Under the pieces are notes generated by a model that ran no database searches, was not told where the DNA came from, and saw only the letters and a list, made by a program, of their open reading frames with translations. DNA of 64,000 bases, from the NCBI GenBank assembly GCA_904419835.1, contig CAJFTA010000004.1:1-64000 (forward strand), in the 5' to 3' direction. The position numbers were made by a program, and so were the translations under genes. How positions within the stretch are numbered: position 1 is the first letter of the stretch; every line of letters begins with the position of its first letter. This DNA is from an uncultured Pseudoflavonifractor sp. (GTDB lineage: Bacteria; Bacillota; Clostridia; Oscillospirales; Oscillospiraceae). Below, piece by piece: positions 49,751 to 57,414 of the stretch.

Positions 49751-49764
49751 GGGAGGGGAGAGAC

Positions 49765-49983
49765 ATGCCCATTGTGGTCAATCTGGATGTGATGATGGCA
49801 AAGCGGAAGATGAGCCTGAGCGAGCTGGCCCAGCGGGTGGACCTGACCCTGGCCAACCTGTCGGTGCTCAAAAACAACCACGCCAAGGCGGTGCGGTTCA
49901 CCACCCTGGAGGCCATCTGCAGGGCCCTGGACTGTCAGCCGGGGGATATTCTGGAGTACGTGCCCGAGGAGGGAGAGGGATGA
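49765..49983 (+). CDS. Small HTH regulator (YozG/Cro-like)
   Basis: A 72-residue HTH_26/Xre-type protein. MPIVVNLDVMMAKRKMSLSELAQRVDLTLANLSVLKNNHAKAVR is the common start, and LEAICRALDCQPGDILEY its end. It partners DUF2975 and likely represses or activates this unit. GGGAGGGGAG is upstream of the ATG. The next gene starts inside its stop (ATGA). The DNA target is unknown, but the AT-rich repeats near 49071-49100 are candidates. Confidence 0.9.
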   Translation: MPIVVNLDVMMAKRKMSLSELAQRVDLTLANLSVLKNNHAKAVRFTTLEAICRALDCQPGDILEYVPEEGEG

Positions 49984-50474
49984 AAAGAATGCTGGCCTTT
50001 TTTTCGGCGCTGCTGATGGTTGTGCAGCTGGCAGGGTGCGCGCCCTGGCCCTCCTCCGGCCTGAAGGGGGAGTTTGCCCGGACCCTGGGGGTGGACCTGG
50101 CGGGCGGGACCACAGTCAAGGAGGAGGACACCCACGGCGGCTTCCACGGCGACGGGGACACCACCCTGATCCTTACTTTCGTCGGAGAGGAACGGACCGC
50201 GCTGGAGGGGGAGATAGCCCAGGCCGACGGCTGGAAGGCCCTGCCCCTGACGGAGAATCTGAACCGGGTGGTGTACGAGGAACGCTTCGGGGACCTGTGT
50301 GAGGACGTGCCCCAGGATCTGACCGACGGCTGGTACTGTTTCCTGGACCGCCACAGCCAGGCGGAGGACCCGGCGGACGACAGCGGGCTCTTTGGCCGGG
50401 CCTCTTACAACTTCACTCTGGCAATTTACGACGGGGAGAGCGGGGTCCTCTACTGCTATGAAGTGGACACATAG
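49980..50474 (+). CDS. Small lipoprotein of unknown function
   Basis: A 164-residue protein with a signal peptide ending in QLAGC (C19 lipidated). The remainder is acidic with a mixed beta pattern and no recognised domain; FLDRHSQAEDPADD and YNFTLAIYDGESGVLYCYE lie near its C-terminus. The start overlaps the HTH stop by ATGA, so it belongs to the DUF2975/HTH unit. Confidence 0.72.
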   Translation: MKRMLAFFSALLMVVQLAGCAPWPSSGLKGEFARTLGVDLAGGTTVKEEDTHGGFHGDGDTTLILTFVGEERTALEGEIAQADGWKALPLTENLNRVVYEERFGDLCEDVPQDLTDGWYCFLDRHSQAEDPADDSGLFGRASYNFTLAIYDGESGVLYCYEVDT

Positions 50475-50566
50475 CGCCCGGCGCCGGGAAAGCCGCTGTT
50501 TCTTCCTAAACGTGGGAAAATGGCCGGATAAAGAGAAAATTTAGGTAAAATTAAGAATTTTGCCCC

Positions 50567-50595
50567 TTGCGGAGGGACAGGAGATTCTCTATACT
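50567..50595 (+). promoter_or_regulatory. Promoter of the alpha/beta hydrolase gene
   Basis: TTGCGG, 17-nt spacer, TATACT, 60 nt before the GTG start. Confidence 0.65.
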
Positions 50596-50655
50596 GAGAA
50601 CATATTCTCATGTTTGCCGCAGCTTCAGGCTGCAACAAGAAAGGAGGATCTGCCC

Positions 50656-51294
50656 GTGCCCATTGTGTTCCTGCACGGACTGGGACAGAAACCCGGAGAC
50701 TGGGATCCGGTGATCAACCGGCTGGACAAGGGGAGCCGGGCGCTGTGCCCGGATTTATATGCCCTGGAGCGGGAGGGAGAGGACTACTCCGCCCTCTATG
50801 GGGCGCTTGAACGATACTGTGACGGCCTGGAGGGCCCCCTGGACCTGTGCGGGCTGTCTCTGGGGGGCGTGCTGGCCCTCCAGTACGCCGCCGAGCACCC
50901 GGAGCGGGTGGACAGCCTGGCCCTCATCGGCGCCCGGGCCTCCATGCCCAAGGGTCTGCTGGCCCTCCAGAACCTGCTGTTCCGGGTGATGCCCGCTGAG
51001 AACTTTCGTAAAATGGGCCTGGAGAAGCAGTCGGCCATTCAGCTGTGCGCCTCCATGGCGGAGCTGGACTTGCGGCCCGTGCTGGAGCAGGTTGGCTGCC
51101 CGGCCCTGGTGCTCTGCGGCGAGCGGGACCGGGCCAACCGCCGGGCGGCGGAGGAGCTGGGGCGGCTGCTGCCCCGGGCGGAGCTCCGGCTCATCGCCGA
51201 GGGCGGCCATGAGGCCAACAGGGACGCGCCCGAGGCCCTGAGCGTGCTGCTCACCGGCTTCTACAGGCGCTGCGCCGGGGCAAAGACGGTTTAA
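50656..51294 (+). CDS. Alpha/beta hydrolase
   Basis: A 212-residue serine hydrolase. Oxyanion-side motif HGLGQKPGDW is near the N-terminus, the nucleophile S68 lies in CGLSLGGV, and the acid and base are likely in GERDRAN and GGHEAN. It resembles MenH/YbfF-like small esterases. Substrate unknown. The GTG at 50656 follows AAGGAGG by 8 nt; an upstream frame to 50560 covers the promoter. Monocistronic. Confidence 0.85.
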   Translation: MPIVFLHGLGQKPGDWDPVINRLDKGSRALCPDLYALEREGEDYSALYGALERYCDGLEGPLDLCGLSLGGVLALQYAAEHPERVDSLALIGARASMPKGLLALQNLLFRVMPAENFRKMGLEKQSAIQLCASMAELDLRPVLEQVGCPALVLCGERDRANRRAAEELGRLLPRAELRLIAEGGHEANRDAPEALSVLLTGFYRRCAGAKTV

Positions 51295-51306
51295 ATAGAG
51301 AAAGAG

Positions 51307-51345
51307 AAAAGCCGCTGGCTGCACTCCCGCAGCCAGCGGCTTTTT
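51307..51345. terminator. Terminator between convergent genes
   Basis: Stem AAAGCCGCTGGCTGC / GCAGCCAGCGGCTTT with a short loop, and TTTTT on the + strand; A's on the 5' side serve the leftward operon. Confidence 0.9.
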
Positions 51346-51353
51346 GCGTCTTG

Positions 51354-51686
51354 CTACAGCCCCACCCGGTAGAGGGGGACGGCGTTGATGACCGGTTCCT
51401 CGTAGGGGTGGACCCGCTTGACGGCGGTAATGGTCTCGTCCACCCGCTCGGTCCGGCAGGTGACCTCCACCTTCAGCTCCGGTGCGGCGCAGATCTCCCC
51501 CTCCCGCCCCAGGTAGGGGGACGTGCCCGCCAGGGGCCGCCAGCAGCCGGTCACCGGGGAATAGGACAGGCAGCAGTCGTAGCTGCCGATGTGCCCCGCG
51601 TCCACCTCCGTCAGAGCCTGCCGGAGGACGTCCAGATGGGTCTCCGGGATAAAAATCTCCAGCTTGCAGTAGGGGAATTCCGCCAT
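51354..51686 (-). CDS. COG3323/NIF3-inserted PII-like domain protein
   Basis: A 110-residue free-standing version of the PII-like/CutA-like domain found inserted in YqfO/NIF3 proteins. Signatures: YCKLEIFIPETHLDVLRQAL at the start, DAGHIGSYDCCLSYS, GTSPYLG, and VHPYEEPVINAVPL at the end. Its role is unknown; ligand or metal binding is suspected. The ATG at 51686 has GGAGGC 7 nt upstream. It is the last gene of the yaaA-bcp operon and lies 26 nt from the DUF5655 gene. Confidence 0.85.
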   Translation of the reverse strand: MAEFPYCKLEIFIPETHLDVLRQALTEVDAGHIGSYDCCLSYSPVTGCWRPLAGTSPYLGREGEICAAPELKVEVTCRTERVDETITAVKRVHPYEEPVINAVPLYRVGL

Positions 51687-51712
51687 GTGGGCCGCCTCCT
51701 CATAAAAAAGGA

Positions 51713-52105
51713 TCACTTGCGCTCGCCGAAGTCCCAGGCCTCCCGCAGCCAGGACAGCAGCTGGCCGTCAATCTGCTCCGGGGCGTCCACCACCACGTGG
51801 TGGGTCCAGCGGTTGGGGTAGGGCTCCACGGCCACGGCGATGCGGGGGTCCGCCACCCGGTGGGACAGGCCGAAGGTGACCAGGATGCAGTGCTCCGGCC
51901 AGCTCTTCTTCCGCCGCACCGGCAGAGAGGCGGCGGCAAAGAGATGCCGCCCGTAAAAGCTGATCTGGCTCTTCTGCACCTTGACCGAGGCCTGGGGAAA
52001 GGCGGCGTCCAGGGCGGCGAAGAGGGCCTCATAGAGGGACAGCTCCAGGGGCCTGCCGTCAAAGTAGAACAGCAGGTCGGCGGTGTAGTGCTCGGAATGG
52101 TTCAT
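51713..52105 (-). CDS. DUF5655-like/YjbR-fold small protein
   Basis: A 130-residue protein with YFDGRPLELSLYEALFAAL, then VKVQKSQISFYGRHLFAAASL and WTHHVVVDAPEQIDGQLLSWL. This pattern fits DUF5655 (a fold shared with YdhG/YjbR-type proteins). No catalytic role is established. The gene lies 23 nt after bcp in the leftward operon. RBS GGAGG is upstream. Confidence 0.75.
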   Translation of the reverse strand: MNHSEHYTADLLFYFDGRPLELSLYEALFAALDAAFPQASVKVQKSQISFYGRHLFAAASLPVRRKKSWPEHCILVTFGLSHRVADPRIAVAVEPYPNRWTHHVVVDAPEQIDGQLLSWLREAWDFGERK

Positions 52106-52128
52106 ATCCGGCGCCTCCTCCCGGAAAA

Positions 52129-52593
52129 TTACTGCCCGGACTTCAGATAGTCCAGGATCTCGGCGGCGTTGGTGTCCGGCTTCACCTTGGGCATGGCCTT
52201 CTCAATGACGCCGTTTTCGTCGATGATATAGGTGGTGCGCACCACGCCCATGGAGACCTTGCCGTAGAGCTTTTTCTCCTGCCATACGCCGTAGGCCTGA
52301 ATGGCGGTCAGATCCGGGTCGGAGAGCAGGAGAAAGGGCAGGCTGTGCTTGTCGGCAAATTTCCGGTGGGAGGCGGCGGAGTCCTTGCTCACGCCGATGA
52401 CGGGCACGCCCAGCCGCTCAAACTCGCCGTAGGCGGCGGCAAAGGCGCAGGCCTGTCTGGTGCAGCCCGGGGTGCTGTCCTTGGGGTAGAAGTAGAGCAC
52501 CACCTTTTTTCCGGCAAAGTCGGACAGGGAGACGGGGCTGCCGTCCTGGTCGGGCAGGGTGAAGGCGGGGGCTTTGGTTCCGGCTTCCAGCAT
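52129..52593 (-). CDS. bcp: Thioredoxin-dependent peroxiredoxin Bcp
   Basis: A 154-residue atypical 2-Cys peroxiredoxin that reduces peroxides with thioredoxin. Peroxidatic C44 is in DSTPGCTRQAC and the likely resolving C49 is five residues on. FYPKDSTPG and SKDSAASHRKF are family patterns. The stop of yaaA is 1 nt before its start, so the two are coupled. YaaA lowers free iron during peroxide stress and Bcp destroys peroxide, so the operon looks like an oxidative-stress unit. Confidence 0.95.
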   Translation of the reverse strand: MLEAGTKAPAFTLPDQDGSPVSLSDFAGKKVVLYFYPKDSTPGCTRQACAFAAAYGEFERLGVPVIGVSKDSAASHRKFADKHSLPFLLLSDPDLTAIQAYGVWQEKKLYGKVSMGVVRTTYIIDENGVIEKAMPKVKPDTNAAEILDYLKSGQ

Positions 52594-52594
52594 A

Positions 52595-53344
52595 TCAGGT
52601 TTCTCCTTTCAAAAAGACGAAGTGGTTTTCCGTGGAATGGACAGGGGAGAAGGCGTAGCCCAGGCCGTCGAAGTCCCGCAGGTCCTCTGCCCGGTCGATG
52701 CCATGCTCCGCCATCCAGCGGACCATCTGGCCCCGGGCCATCTTGCAGGCAGTGCCCTTTTCCAGGACCTTTCCGCCATTCTCCTCGCCGAAGGTACAGG
52801 TGAGGAACCGGACTGTGGGGGGCAGGTGGGGCTCCACCGTCCGGCTGTACTCCCGGGAGGCCAGATTGACCACCAGGTCGGTCTCCGCCGCCAGGGCCTC
52901 CGCCGGCGCTCCGCCCCAGAAGGCGTACAAATCCCGGCAGCCGTCCACGGAGAGCCTGGCCTGCATCTCCAGCCGGTAGGGGGTGACGCCGTCAAAGGGC
53001 CGCAGCAGCCCGTAAAACCCGGAGAGGATCCGCAGGTGCGCCCGGATGTAGTCCAGATGCCCTGTCTCAAAGACAGTAGGAGCCATGTAGCGGTACTGAA
53101 TCCCCTCGTAGGACAGGATGGCGGGGGTCAGGTTCCGCCTCAGGTCCATGGCCGCCAGCCGCTCCACGTTGAGGGCGGCGATGGCGCCGCTGCACTTCCA
53201 GAGGGCCTGGAGCGCCGGCGGGGACATGGTCCGGAGGGCGGAGAGCAGCCGCTCCGTCCGGGGCAGAAAGGCGGGCAGGCTTTCGGGCGGAAAGCTGTCC
53301 GTGTCCACAATCATTTTCTTGGCCGGTGAGATGATAATCCGCAT
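52595..53344 (-). CDS. yaaA: YaaA-family peroxide stress protein (DUF328)
   Basis: A 249-residue YaaA/DUF328 protein. MRIIISPAKKM at the start, AILSYEGIQYRYM, LRILSGFYGLLRPFD with PYRLEMQ, and VVNLASREYS are diagnostic. In E. coli YaaA decreases unincorporated iron during H2O2 stress and has a DNA-binding fold. AAGGAG is 7 nt before the ATG at 53344. First gene of the leftward operon with bcp. Confidence 0.93.
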   Translation of the reverse strand: MRIIISPAKKMIVDTDSFPPESLPAFLPRTERLLSALRTMSPPALQALWKCSGAIAALNVERLAAMDLRRNLTPAILSYEGIQYRYMAPTVFETGHLDYIRAHLRILSGFYGLLRPFDGVTPYRLEMQARLSVDGCRDLYAFWGGAPAEALAAETDLVVNLASREYSRTVEPHLPPTVRFLTCTFGEENGGKVLEKGTACKMARGQMVRWMAEHGIDRAEDLRDFDGLGYAFSPVHSTENHFVFLKGET

Positions 53345-53379
53345 GGTAAGGCTCCTTGTGTGTGGCGGTCTCTGCTGAC

Positions 53380-53408
53380 AGAATACCACAAAGCCGCCCC
53401 ACTTTCAA
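53380..53408 (-). promoter_or_regulatory. Promoter of the yaaA-bcp operon
   Basis: Read leftward, TTGAAA (53408-53403), 17-nt spacer, TATTCT (53385-53380). I see no clear PerR box. Confidence 0.65.
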
Positions 53409-53429
53409 ATGGCAATCTGCGGCCCCGGC

Positions 53430-53458
53430 TTGCCCGGCGGGAGTGGCTGTGGTACAAT
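53430..53458 (+). promoter_or_regulatory. Promoter of the exonuclease gene
   Basis: TTGCCC, 17-nt spacer, TACAAT, diverging from the yaaA promoter. Confidence 0.55.
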
Positions 53459-53511
53459 CAGAGCGCAGGGCGGGAGCCCGCGCAGCAGACACAGCCCGGG
53501 AGGTGAGAGAC

Positions 53512-54087
53512 ATGGACGGCAGATACATCGCCTTTGACGTGGAGACCCCCAACTATGCCAACGACCGCATAAGCGCCATCGGCATTGCGGTGGTGGAGGC
53601 GGGGGAAATCACCGGGGAGTACTGCACGCTGGTGAACCCGGAGGAGCCCTTTGACCCCTTCAACATGGCCCTGACGGGCATCACCCCTGAGATGGTGGCG
53701 GACAAGCCCACGTTTCCGGAGCTGTGGCGGGAGATTGGCCCGCTCATGGACAGCGGCCTGCTGGTGGCCCACAACGCCCCCTTTGATATGTCGGTGCTGG
53801 CCAAGTGCCTGCGGGGGTATGGAATTTGCTGGCGGCCCACGGTGCGCTACGCCTGCACCTGCCAGATGAGCCGCCGCCTGCTGCCCCGGCTGCCCAACCA
53901 CAGGCTGAACACGGTGAGCGATTACCTGGGCCTGGAACTGGACCACCACCACGCCGGCAGCGACAGCCTGGCCTGCGGAGAGATTCTCCTCCACCACCTG
54001 CGTTCCGGCTTTGAGGTGACCCCGTTCATCCGTACCTACGACATGGAGCGCCTGTGCACCGTCAGAGGGGATGGACGGCGGAGATAA
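53512..54087 (+). CDS. DEDDh 3'-5' exonuclease (DnaQ/PolC epsilon-like)
   Basis: A 191-residue exonuclease. The metal-binding acids are visible: D9 and E11 in IAFDVETPNYA, D in HNAPFDMSVL, and the H-x4-D pair in HHAGSDSLACG. GITPEMVADKPTF and LNTVSDYLGLEL are typical of the fold. It is a stand-alone proofreading or RNA/DNA-trimming enzyme. GGGAGGTGAG lies before the ATG at 53512; the frame to 53356 covers the promoter. Function beyond nuclease is unknown. Confidence 0.88.
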   Translation: MDGRYIAFDVETPNYANDRISAIGIAVVEAGEITGEYCTLVNPEEPFDPFNMALTGITPEMVADKPTFPELWREIGPLMDSGLLVAHNAPFDMSVLAKCLRGYGICWRPTVRYACTCQMSRRLLPRLPNHRLNTVSDYLGLELDHHHAGSDSLACGEILLHHLRSGFEVTPFIRTYDMERLCTVRGDGRRR

Positions 54088-54094
54088 GAGACAA

Positions 54095-54132
54095 CGGGCG
54101 GCCGGACAGCGGAAACGCAGTCCGGCCGCCCG
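54095..54132. terminator. Terminator hairpin between convergent genes
   Basis: A 13-bp stem, CGGGCGGCCGGAC / GTCCGGCCGCCCG, with a 12-nt loop. No long T-run on either side. Confidence 0.6.
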
Positions 54133-54138
54133 GCCTGT

Positions 54139-54783
54139 TCAGACATAGAACTCCGCCATGTCGTCCAGCCGCAGGCAGGAGAGCCGCCGGTGCTCGCTGG
54201 CGTTACCGCAGCCGCAGTCGATGTCGATGAGCCCGTCCCCGTGCCAGATGGACAGGGGCTGGTCCATCCGTCCGGTGAGAAAGCAGGTGGGCGTGTGGCC
54301 CACAATGGCAGTGCGGCCGGGGAGCGGGGCGGGGGAATCCGGCTCCGGCCGGTCCCAGATGCGCCGGTAGGGGTCCTCCGACGGCATGCCGTGGACCAGG
54401 TGGAAGGCCCGGTCCCCCACGGTCAGCTCCAGATGGTCGGGCAGGCCGGAGAGGAACCGGAGCACCTCCCACCGCTCCCGGGGGGAGCAGACGTAGAGCA
54501 GGCGGCGGTAGGTGCAGTTTCCGCCGTTCTGCCGCCAGAGGGCCCGGCTGCCGTAGACGCTGTTGGGCCCCAGGGTGTCCAGGCACATCTGCTCATGGTT
54601 GCCCAGCAGCATATGGATGTTGTCCGCGGCCATGATCTCCAGGAGCAGGTCCACGCCGCCGGGGCTGCGGTCGATGACGTCCCCGATGATGTACAGCGTA
54701 TCCTGGCCGGAGAACTGGATTTTTTCCAGCATGGCGTGAAAGCGGTCCTCCTCGCCGTGGAGGTCGGACATGCAGTAGATCAT
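54139..54783 (-). CDS. Serine/threonine-type metallophosphoesterase
   Basis: A 214-residue calcineurin-like phosphoesterase. Metal ligands follow the PPP order: MSDLHG, GDVIDRSPGG, GNHEQMC, LVHG and GHTPT. It resembles PrpA/PrpB and bacterial diadenosine-tetraphosphatase-like forms. Substrate (phosphoprotein or nucleotide) uncertain. The ATG at 54783 has AAGGAG 9 nt upstream; a longer frame runs to 55038 through the terminator and cyclophilin gene and is spurious. Confidence 0.9.
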   Translation of the reverse strand: MIYCMSDLHGEEDRFHAMLEKIQFSGQDTLYIIGDVIDRSPGGVDLLLEIMAADNIHMLLGNHEQMCLDTLGPNSVYGSRALWRQNGGNCTYRRLLYVCSPRERWEVLRFLSGLPDHLELTVGDRAFHLVHGMPSEDPYRRIWDRPEPDSPAPLPGRTAIVGHTPTCFLTGRMDQPLSIWHGDGLIDIDCGCGNASEHRRLSCLRLDDMAEFYV

Positions 54784-54828
54784 GCGCTCAGCTCCTTTTT
54801 CAGAGGGGGCGGGCCCTGTGCTGTCTCC

Positions 54829-54834
54829 AGTATA
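54829..54834 (-). promoter_or_regulatory. -10 box of the phosphoesterase gene
   Basis: Read leftward, TGCTATACT (extended -10) with TTCCAA at 17-nt spacing, about 45 nt before the ATG. Confidence 0.55.
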
Positions 54835-54861
54835 GCAGACTTTTGTCCCATTTGGAATAAA

Positions 54862-54899
54862 AAAGCGGCGGGAGAGGGCTTTCCCCTCTCCCGCCGCCT
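54862..54899 (-). terminator. Terminator of the sigma-cyclophilin gene
   Basis: Read leftward, stem AGGCGGCGGGAGAGG / CCTCTCCCGCCGCTT with a short loop, then TTTTTTA. Confidence 0.85.
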
Positions 54900-54913
54900 G
54901 TATCATAACGCCG

Positions 54914-56329
54914 TTACTGGCTGCCGCCCGTCTCCTCCGGGGTGCGGATGGTGATGGAGGTGATGACCGGCTGCTCCTCGGCGGGAATGGTGCCGTTGTC
55001 GTCGGTGGGCTGGGCGGACTCGCAGATGGCGTCCACAACGTCCATGCCCTCGGTCACATAGCCGAACACGGCGTACTGGCCGTCCAGATAGGTGGAGTCC
55101 TCCTGGACGATAAAGAACTGGGAGCTGGCGCTGTCGTAGTCGCTGGACCGGGCCATGGACACGGCGCCCCGGGTGTGGGACAGGTTGTTCTCATAGCCGT
55201 TGTCGCTGAACTCACCCACAATGGTGGCGCCGCTGCCGCCGGTGCCGTCGCCGTTGGGATCGCCGCCCTGCATCATAAAGCCCTCAATAATCCGGTGGAA
55301 GGTGAGGCCGTCGTAGAAGCCCTCCTCCGCCAGGGACACAAAGTTGGCCACCGTCTCGGGGGCGGCCTCCCCGTCCAGGGCCACGGTGATGGTGCCGTAG
55401 TCCTGGATTTCAATGTCCGCGTAATAGCTGACGGTCTCCGCTTCGGCGGCGCCGCCGCTGTCCGTGCCGCTCTCATCAACAGCGGCGCTGCCGGTGGCCT
55501 CCGGCGTCTCGGACACCTGGGCGGATTCAGAGGGGCTGGCCGACGGGTCGGCCTGGCCCGTGCCGCCGCCCACGGCCACCGAGATTCCCACAATCAGGCA
55601 CACTGCCGCCAGCAGGGAGACGGCCAGGATGGAGCGCCTGGTCCGCTGCTTTTTCCGCCTGTCCAGGAAGGGCTGACAGATATTGTCGATGCCCATCTGC
55701 ACGGTGACGGTGACGGTTCGGGGGATGGCGACGGCCTTCTGCTGCTCCAGCAGGGCCTGATGGAAGGCCTCCGCCGACATGGGTTCCGCCCCTTGGCCGG
55801 GGGCCAGGGAGAGAATGCGGGCGATGTTGGCCTCCTCGGCCTGGAGGGCCAGCCGGACGGTCTCCGTGGAGGTGTTGAAGAGCTTGGCGATGGCCATGTC
55901 GTCGTACCCGCACACCCCGTGGAGCACATAGATGAAGCGGTGGAGGGGTGGCAGGTTTTTCAGCACGGTCTCCCAGGTCTGTCCGCCGAGGGACATGCTC
56001 CCGGCCTCATAGGGGGTGTTCATAAAATTCCGGCTGACAGGGACCCGGAAGGCCTTGGAATCCTTCCTGGCAATCTGGGCCTTGCAGTAGTTGACGGCCT
56101 TTCTGGTGACGGTATCCCGGAAATCCTGCTCCGAGATGACCTGCCCGGAGACGACCAGATCCCACATGGCCTTGAACACGTGGGACACGGCGTTGCAGGC
56201 GGCGTTTTCGTCCAGGAGCAGCGCCTGGCACAGGAACATGATCCCGTCCTTGTTCTGGTCGTAGAGGGTGCGCATTGCCTCGGGGACGCCCTTGCGGGCA
56301 TTGTCTATGACTTCTGCCATGGTATTCAA
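54914..56329 (-). CDS. Sigma-factor-like domain fused through one TM helix to an extracytoplasmic cyclophilin
   Basis: A 471-residue three-part protein. Residues 1-170 look like an ECF sigma factor: region-2-like helices (MRTLYDQNKDGIMFLCQALL...AVSHVFKAMWDLV) and a region-4-like HTH (LPPLHRFIYVLHGVCGYDDM, then AKLFNTSTETVRLALQ). Basic residues 223-232 precede a TM helix (about 233-255), then a Ser/Thr/Glu linker (256-300). The C-terminus is a cyclophilin with FHRIIEGFMMQGGDP (catalytic R346 on) and SQFFIVQ. The DNA-binding-like part would be cytoplasmic and the isomerase outside. It could fold secreted proteins or act as a membrane-tethered regulator. RBS AAAGAAAGG; no adjoining anti-sigma gene. 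Confidence 0.82.
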   Translation of the reverse strand: MNTMAEVIDNARKGVPEAMRTLYDQNKDGIMFLCQALLLDENAACNAVSHVFKAMWDLVVSGQVISEQDFRDTVTRKAVNYCKAQIARKDSKAFRVPVSRNFMNTPYEAGSMSLGGQTWETVLKNLPPLHRFIYVLHGVCGYDDMAIAKLFNTSTETVRLALQAEEANIARILSLAPGQGAEPMSAEAFHQALLEQQKAVAIPRTVTVTVQMGIDNICQPFLDRRKKQRTRRSILAVSLLAAVCLIVGISVAVGGGTGQADPSASPSESAQVSETPEATGSAAVDESGTDSGGAAEAETVSYYADIEIQDYGTITVALDGEAAPETVANFVSLAEEGFYDGLTFHRIIEGFMMQGGDPNGDGTGGSGATIVGEFSDNGYENNLSHTRGAVSMARSSDYDSASSQFFIVQEDSTYLDGQYAVFGYVTEGMDVVDAICESAQPTDDNGTIPAEEQPVITSITIRTPEETGGSQ

Positions 56330-56440
56330 CCTTTCTTTCTCTGGGATATCACGCCTCGGGGGCAGGCTTCCCGGTTATGATACGTCCCCGGGCTAAAGCC
56401 GGACTAAAGACCGCCGCAGGAGGAGAAAAAAGCCGGAAAA

Positions 56441-56472
56441 GGCCGGCAGAACGACGGCGCGTTCTGCCGGCC
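56441..56472 (-). terminator. Terminator of the acidic lipoprotein gene
   Basis: Read leftward, stem GGCCGGCAGAAC / GTTCTGCCGGCC with an 8-nt loop, followed by TTTTCCGGCTTTTTT. Confidence 0.75.
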
Positions 56473-56484
56473 CGGAAGCGGGAG

Positions 56485-57132
56485 TCAGGCTGCGGAGGTG
56501 ACCAGGGTGGAGTCTCCGCTGTCATCGGAAGGGGCATCGGTGGGTTCCGCAGGCGCATCGGAGGAGCCGGAGCCGTCCTCCCCGGCGCCTTCGGCACTGC
56601 CGTCGGTCTCTGTGTCCGGATTCCCGGCGGGGCTGTACTCCAGGACGATGATCTCCTGGATGCCGTCCTCCGTGGTGGTGACGGCCACCATGTCGCCCAC
56701 CGTCAGGCCGTCGGCCGTGGTGCTGTACAGAATACCGGAGGAGACGTACTCAAACACCGCGTCCGTGTCCAGGGTAACGGTCTCGGAGGTGCCGGTGTCG
56801 GTGAGGACGGCGGCGCCCAGGTCGGTGTAGTCGGCAATCTCCGTGTCCGGTTCATAGAGGTTGATTCTGATGTAGGAGTCGCCGACATAGGTGATCTCGC
56901 CAATCAGGTCCGCTGTGCCGGCGTCCGTTCCGCCGCCGGCGCTGTCCGTGCCGTCTGTGCCGGAGGTATCGTCAGTGCTGTCCGTACCGCCGGCGCCGTC
57001 CGTACTGACCGGAGTGTCCGTGCTGTCGTCCGACACGGTGTTATCCGACGTATCTGTCCCGCAGCCTGCAAGCAGGCCGATACACAGAAGCGCCGTCAGG
57101 AGAATGGAGAGTCGTTTGGTATACTGTCTCAT
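56485..57132 (-). CDS. Acidic Ser/Thr/Asp-rich lipoprotein, unknown function
   Basis: A 215-residue lipoprotein with a signal peptide ending in IGLLAGC (C24) and a low-complexity T/D/S/G-rich linker (about 25-75). A folded middle part (about 76-167) has beta-rich ADLIGEITYVGDSYIRINLY and VGDMVAVTTTEDG, then another S/T/E/D-rich tail. The core looks like an OB- or SH3-like beta barrel, but I do not recognise a family. RBS AAGAAGG upstream. Transcribed toward the sigma-cyclophilin gene (56329), from which a terminator separates it; divergent from the two-component genes. Confidence 0.75.
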   Translation of the reverse strand: MRQYTKRLSILLTALLCIGLLAGCGTDTSDNTVSDDSTDTPVSTDGAGGTDSTDDTSGTDGTDSAGGGTDAGTADLIGEITYVGDSYIRINLYEPDTEIADYTDLGAAVLTDTGTSETVTLDTDAVFEYVSSGILYSTTADGLTVGDMVAVTTTEDGIQEIIVLEYSPAGNPDTETDGSAEGAGEDGSGSSDAPAEPTDAPSDDSGDSTLVTSAA

Positions 57133-57309
57133 GTAACAACCTTCTTTCTTGCTTCAACAGATGGAATTTGGCGGTCTGTCTTCCGGCCGCAGGTACAGCA
57201 TAAGGCCGGGCGCTAAAGGGCCGCTAAAATTTTTGATGAACAAACTGTAAAGCCGGAGACAAAAAAGACGGAAAAATCAAAACATTTTGTAAACGAAATG
57301 CCCCGCAGG

Positions 57310-57338
57310 TTGATACCGGGGCGGCGGGATACTATAAT
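57310..57338 (+). promoter_or_regulatory. Promoter of the two-component system
   Basis: TTGATA, 17-nt spacer, TATAAT, 77 nt before the response-regulator start. The gap 57133-57309 contains no other obvious element. Confidence 0.8.
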
Positions 57339-57414
57339 AGGCACGGGAAAGAAACGAGGGGAGAGCGGCGGCCCGCGGCTGAGAAATACGACGCAAGGAA
57401 GGCGGGTTGAGCGT

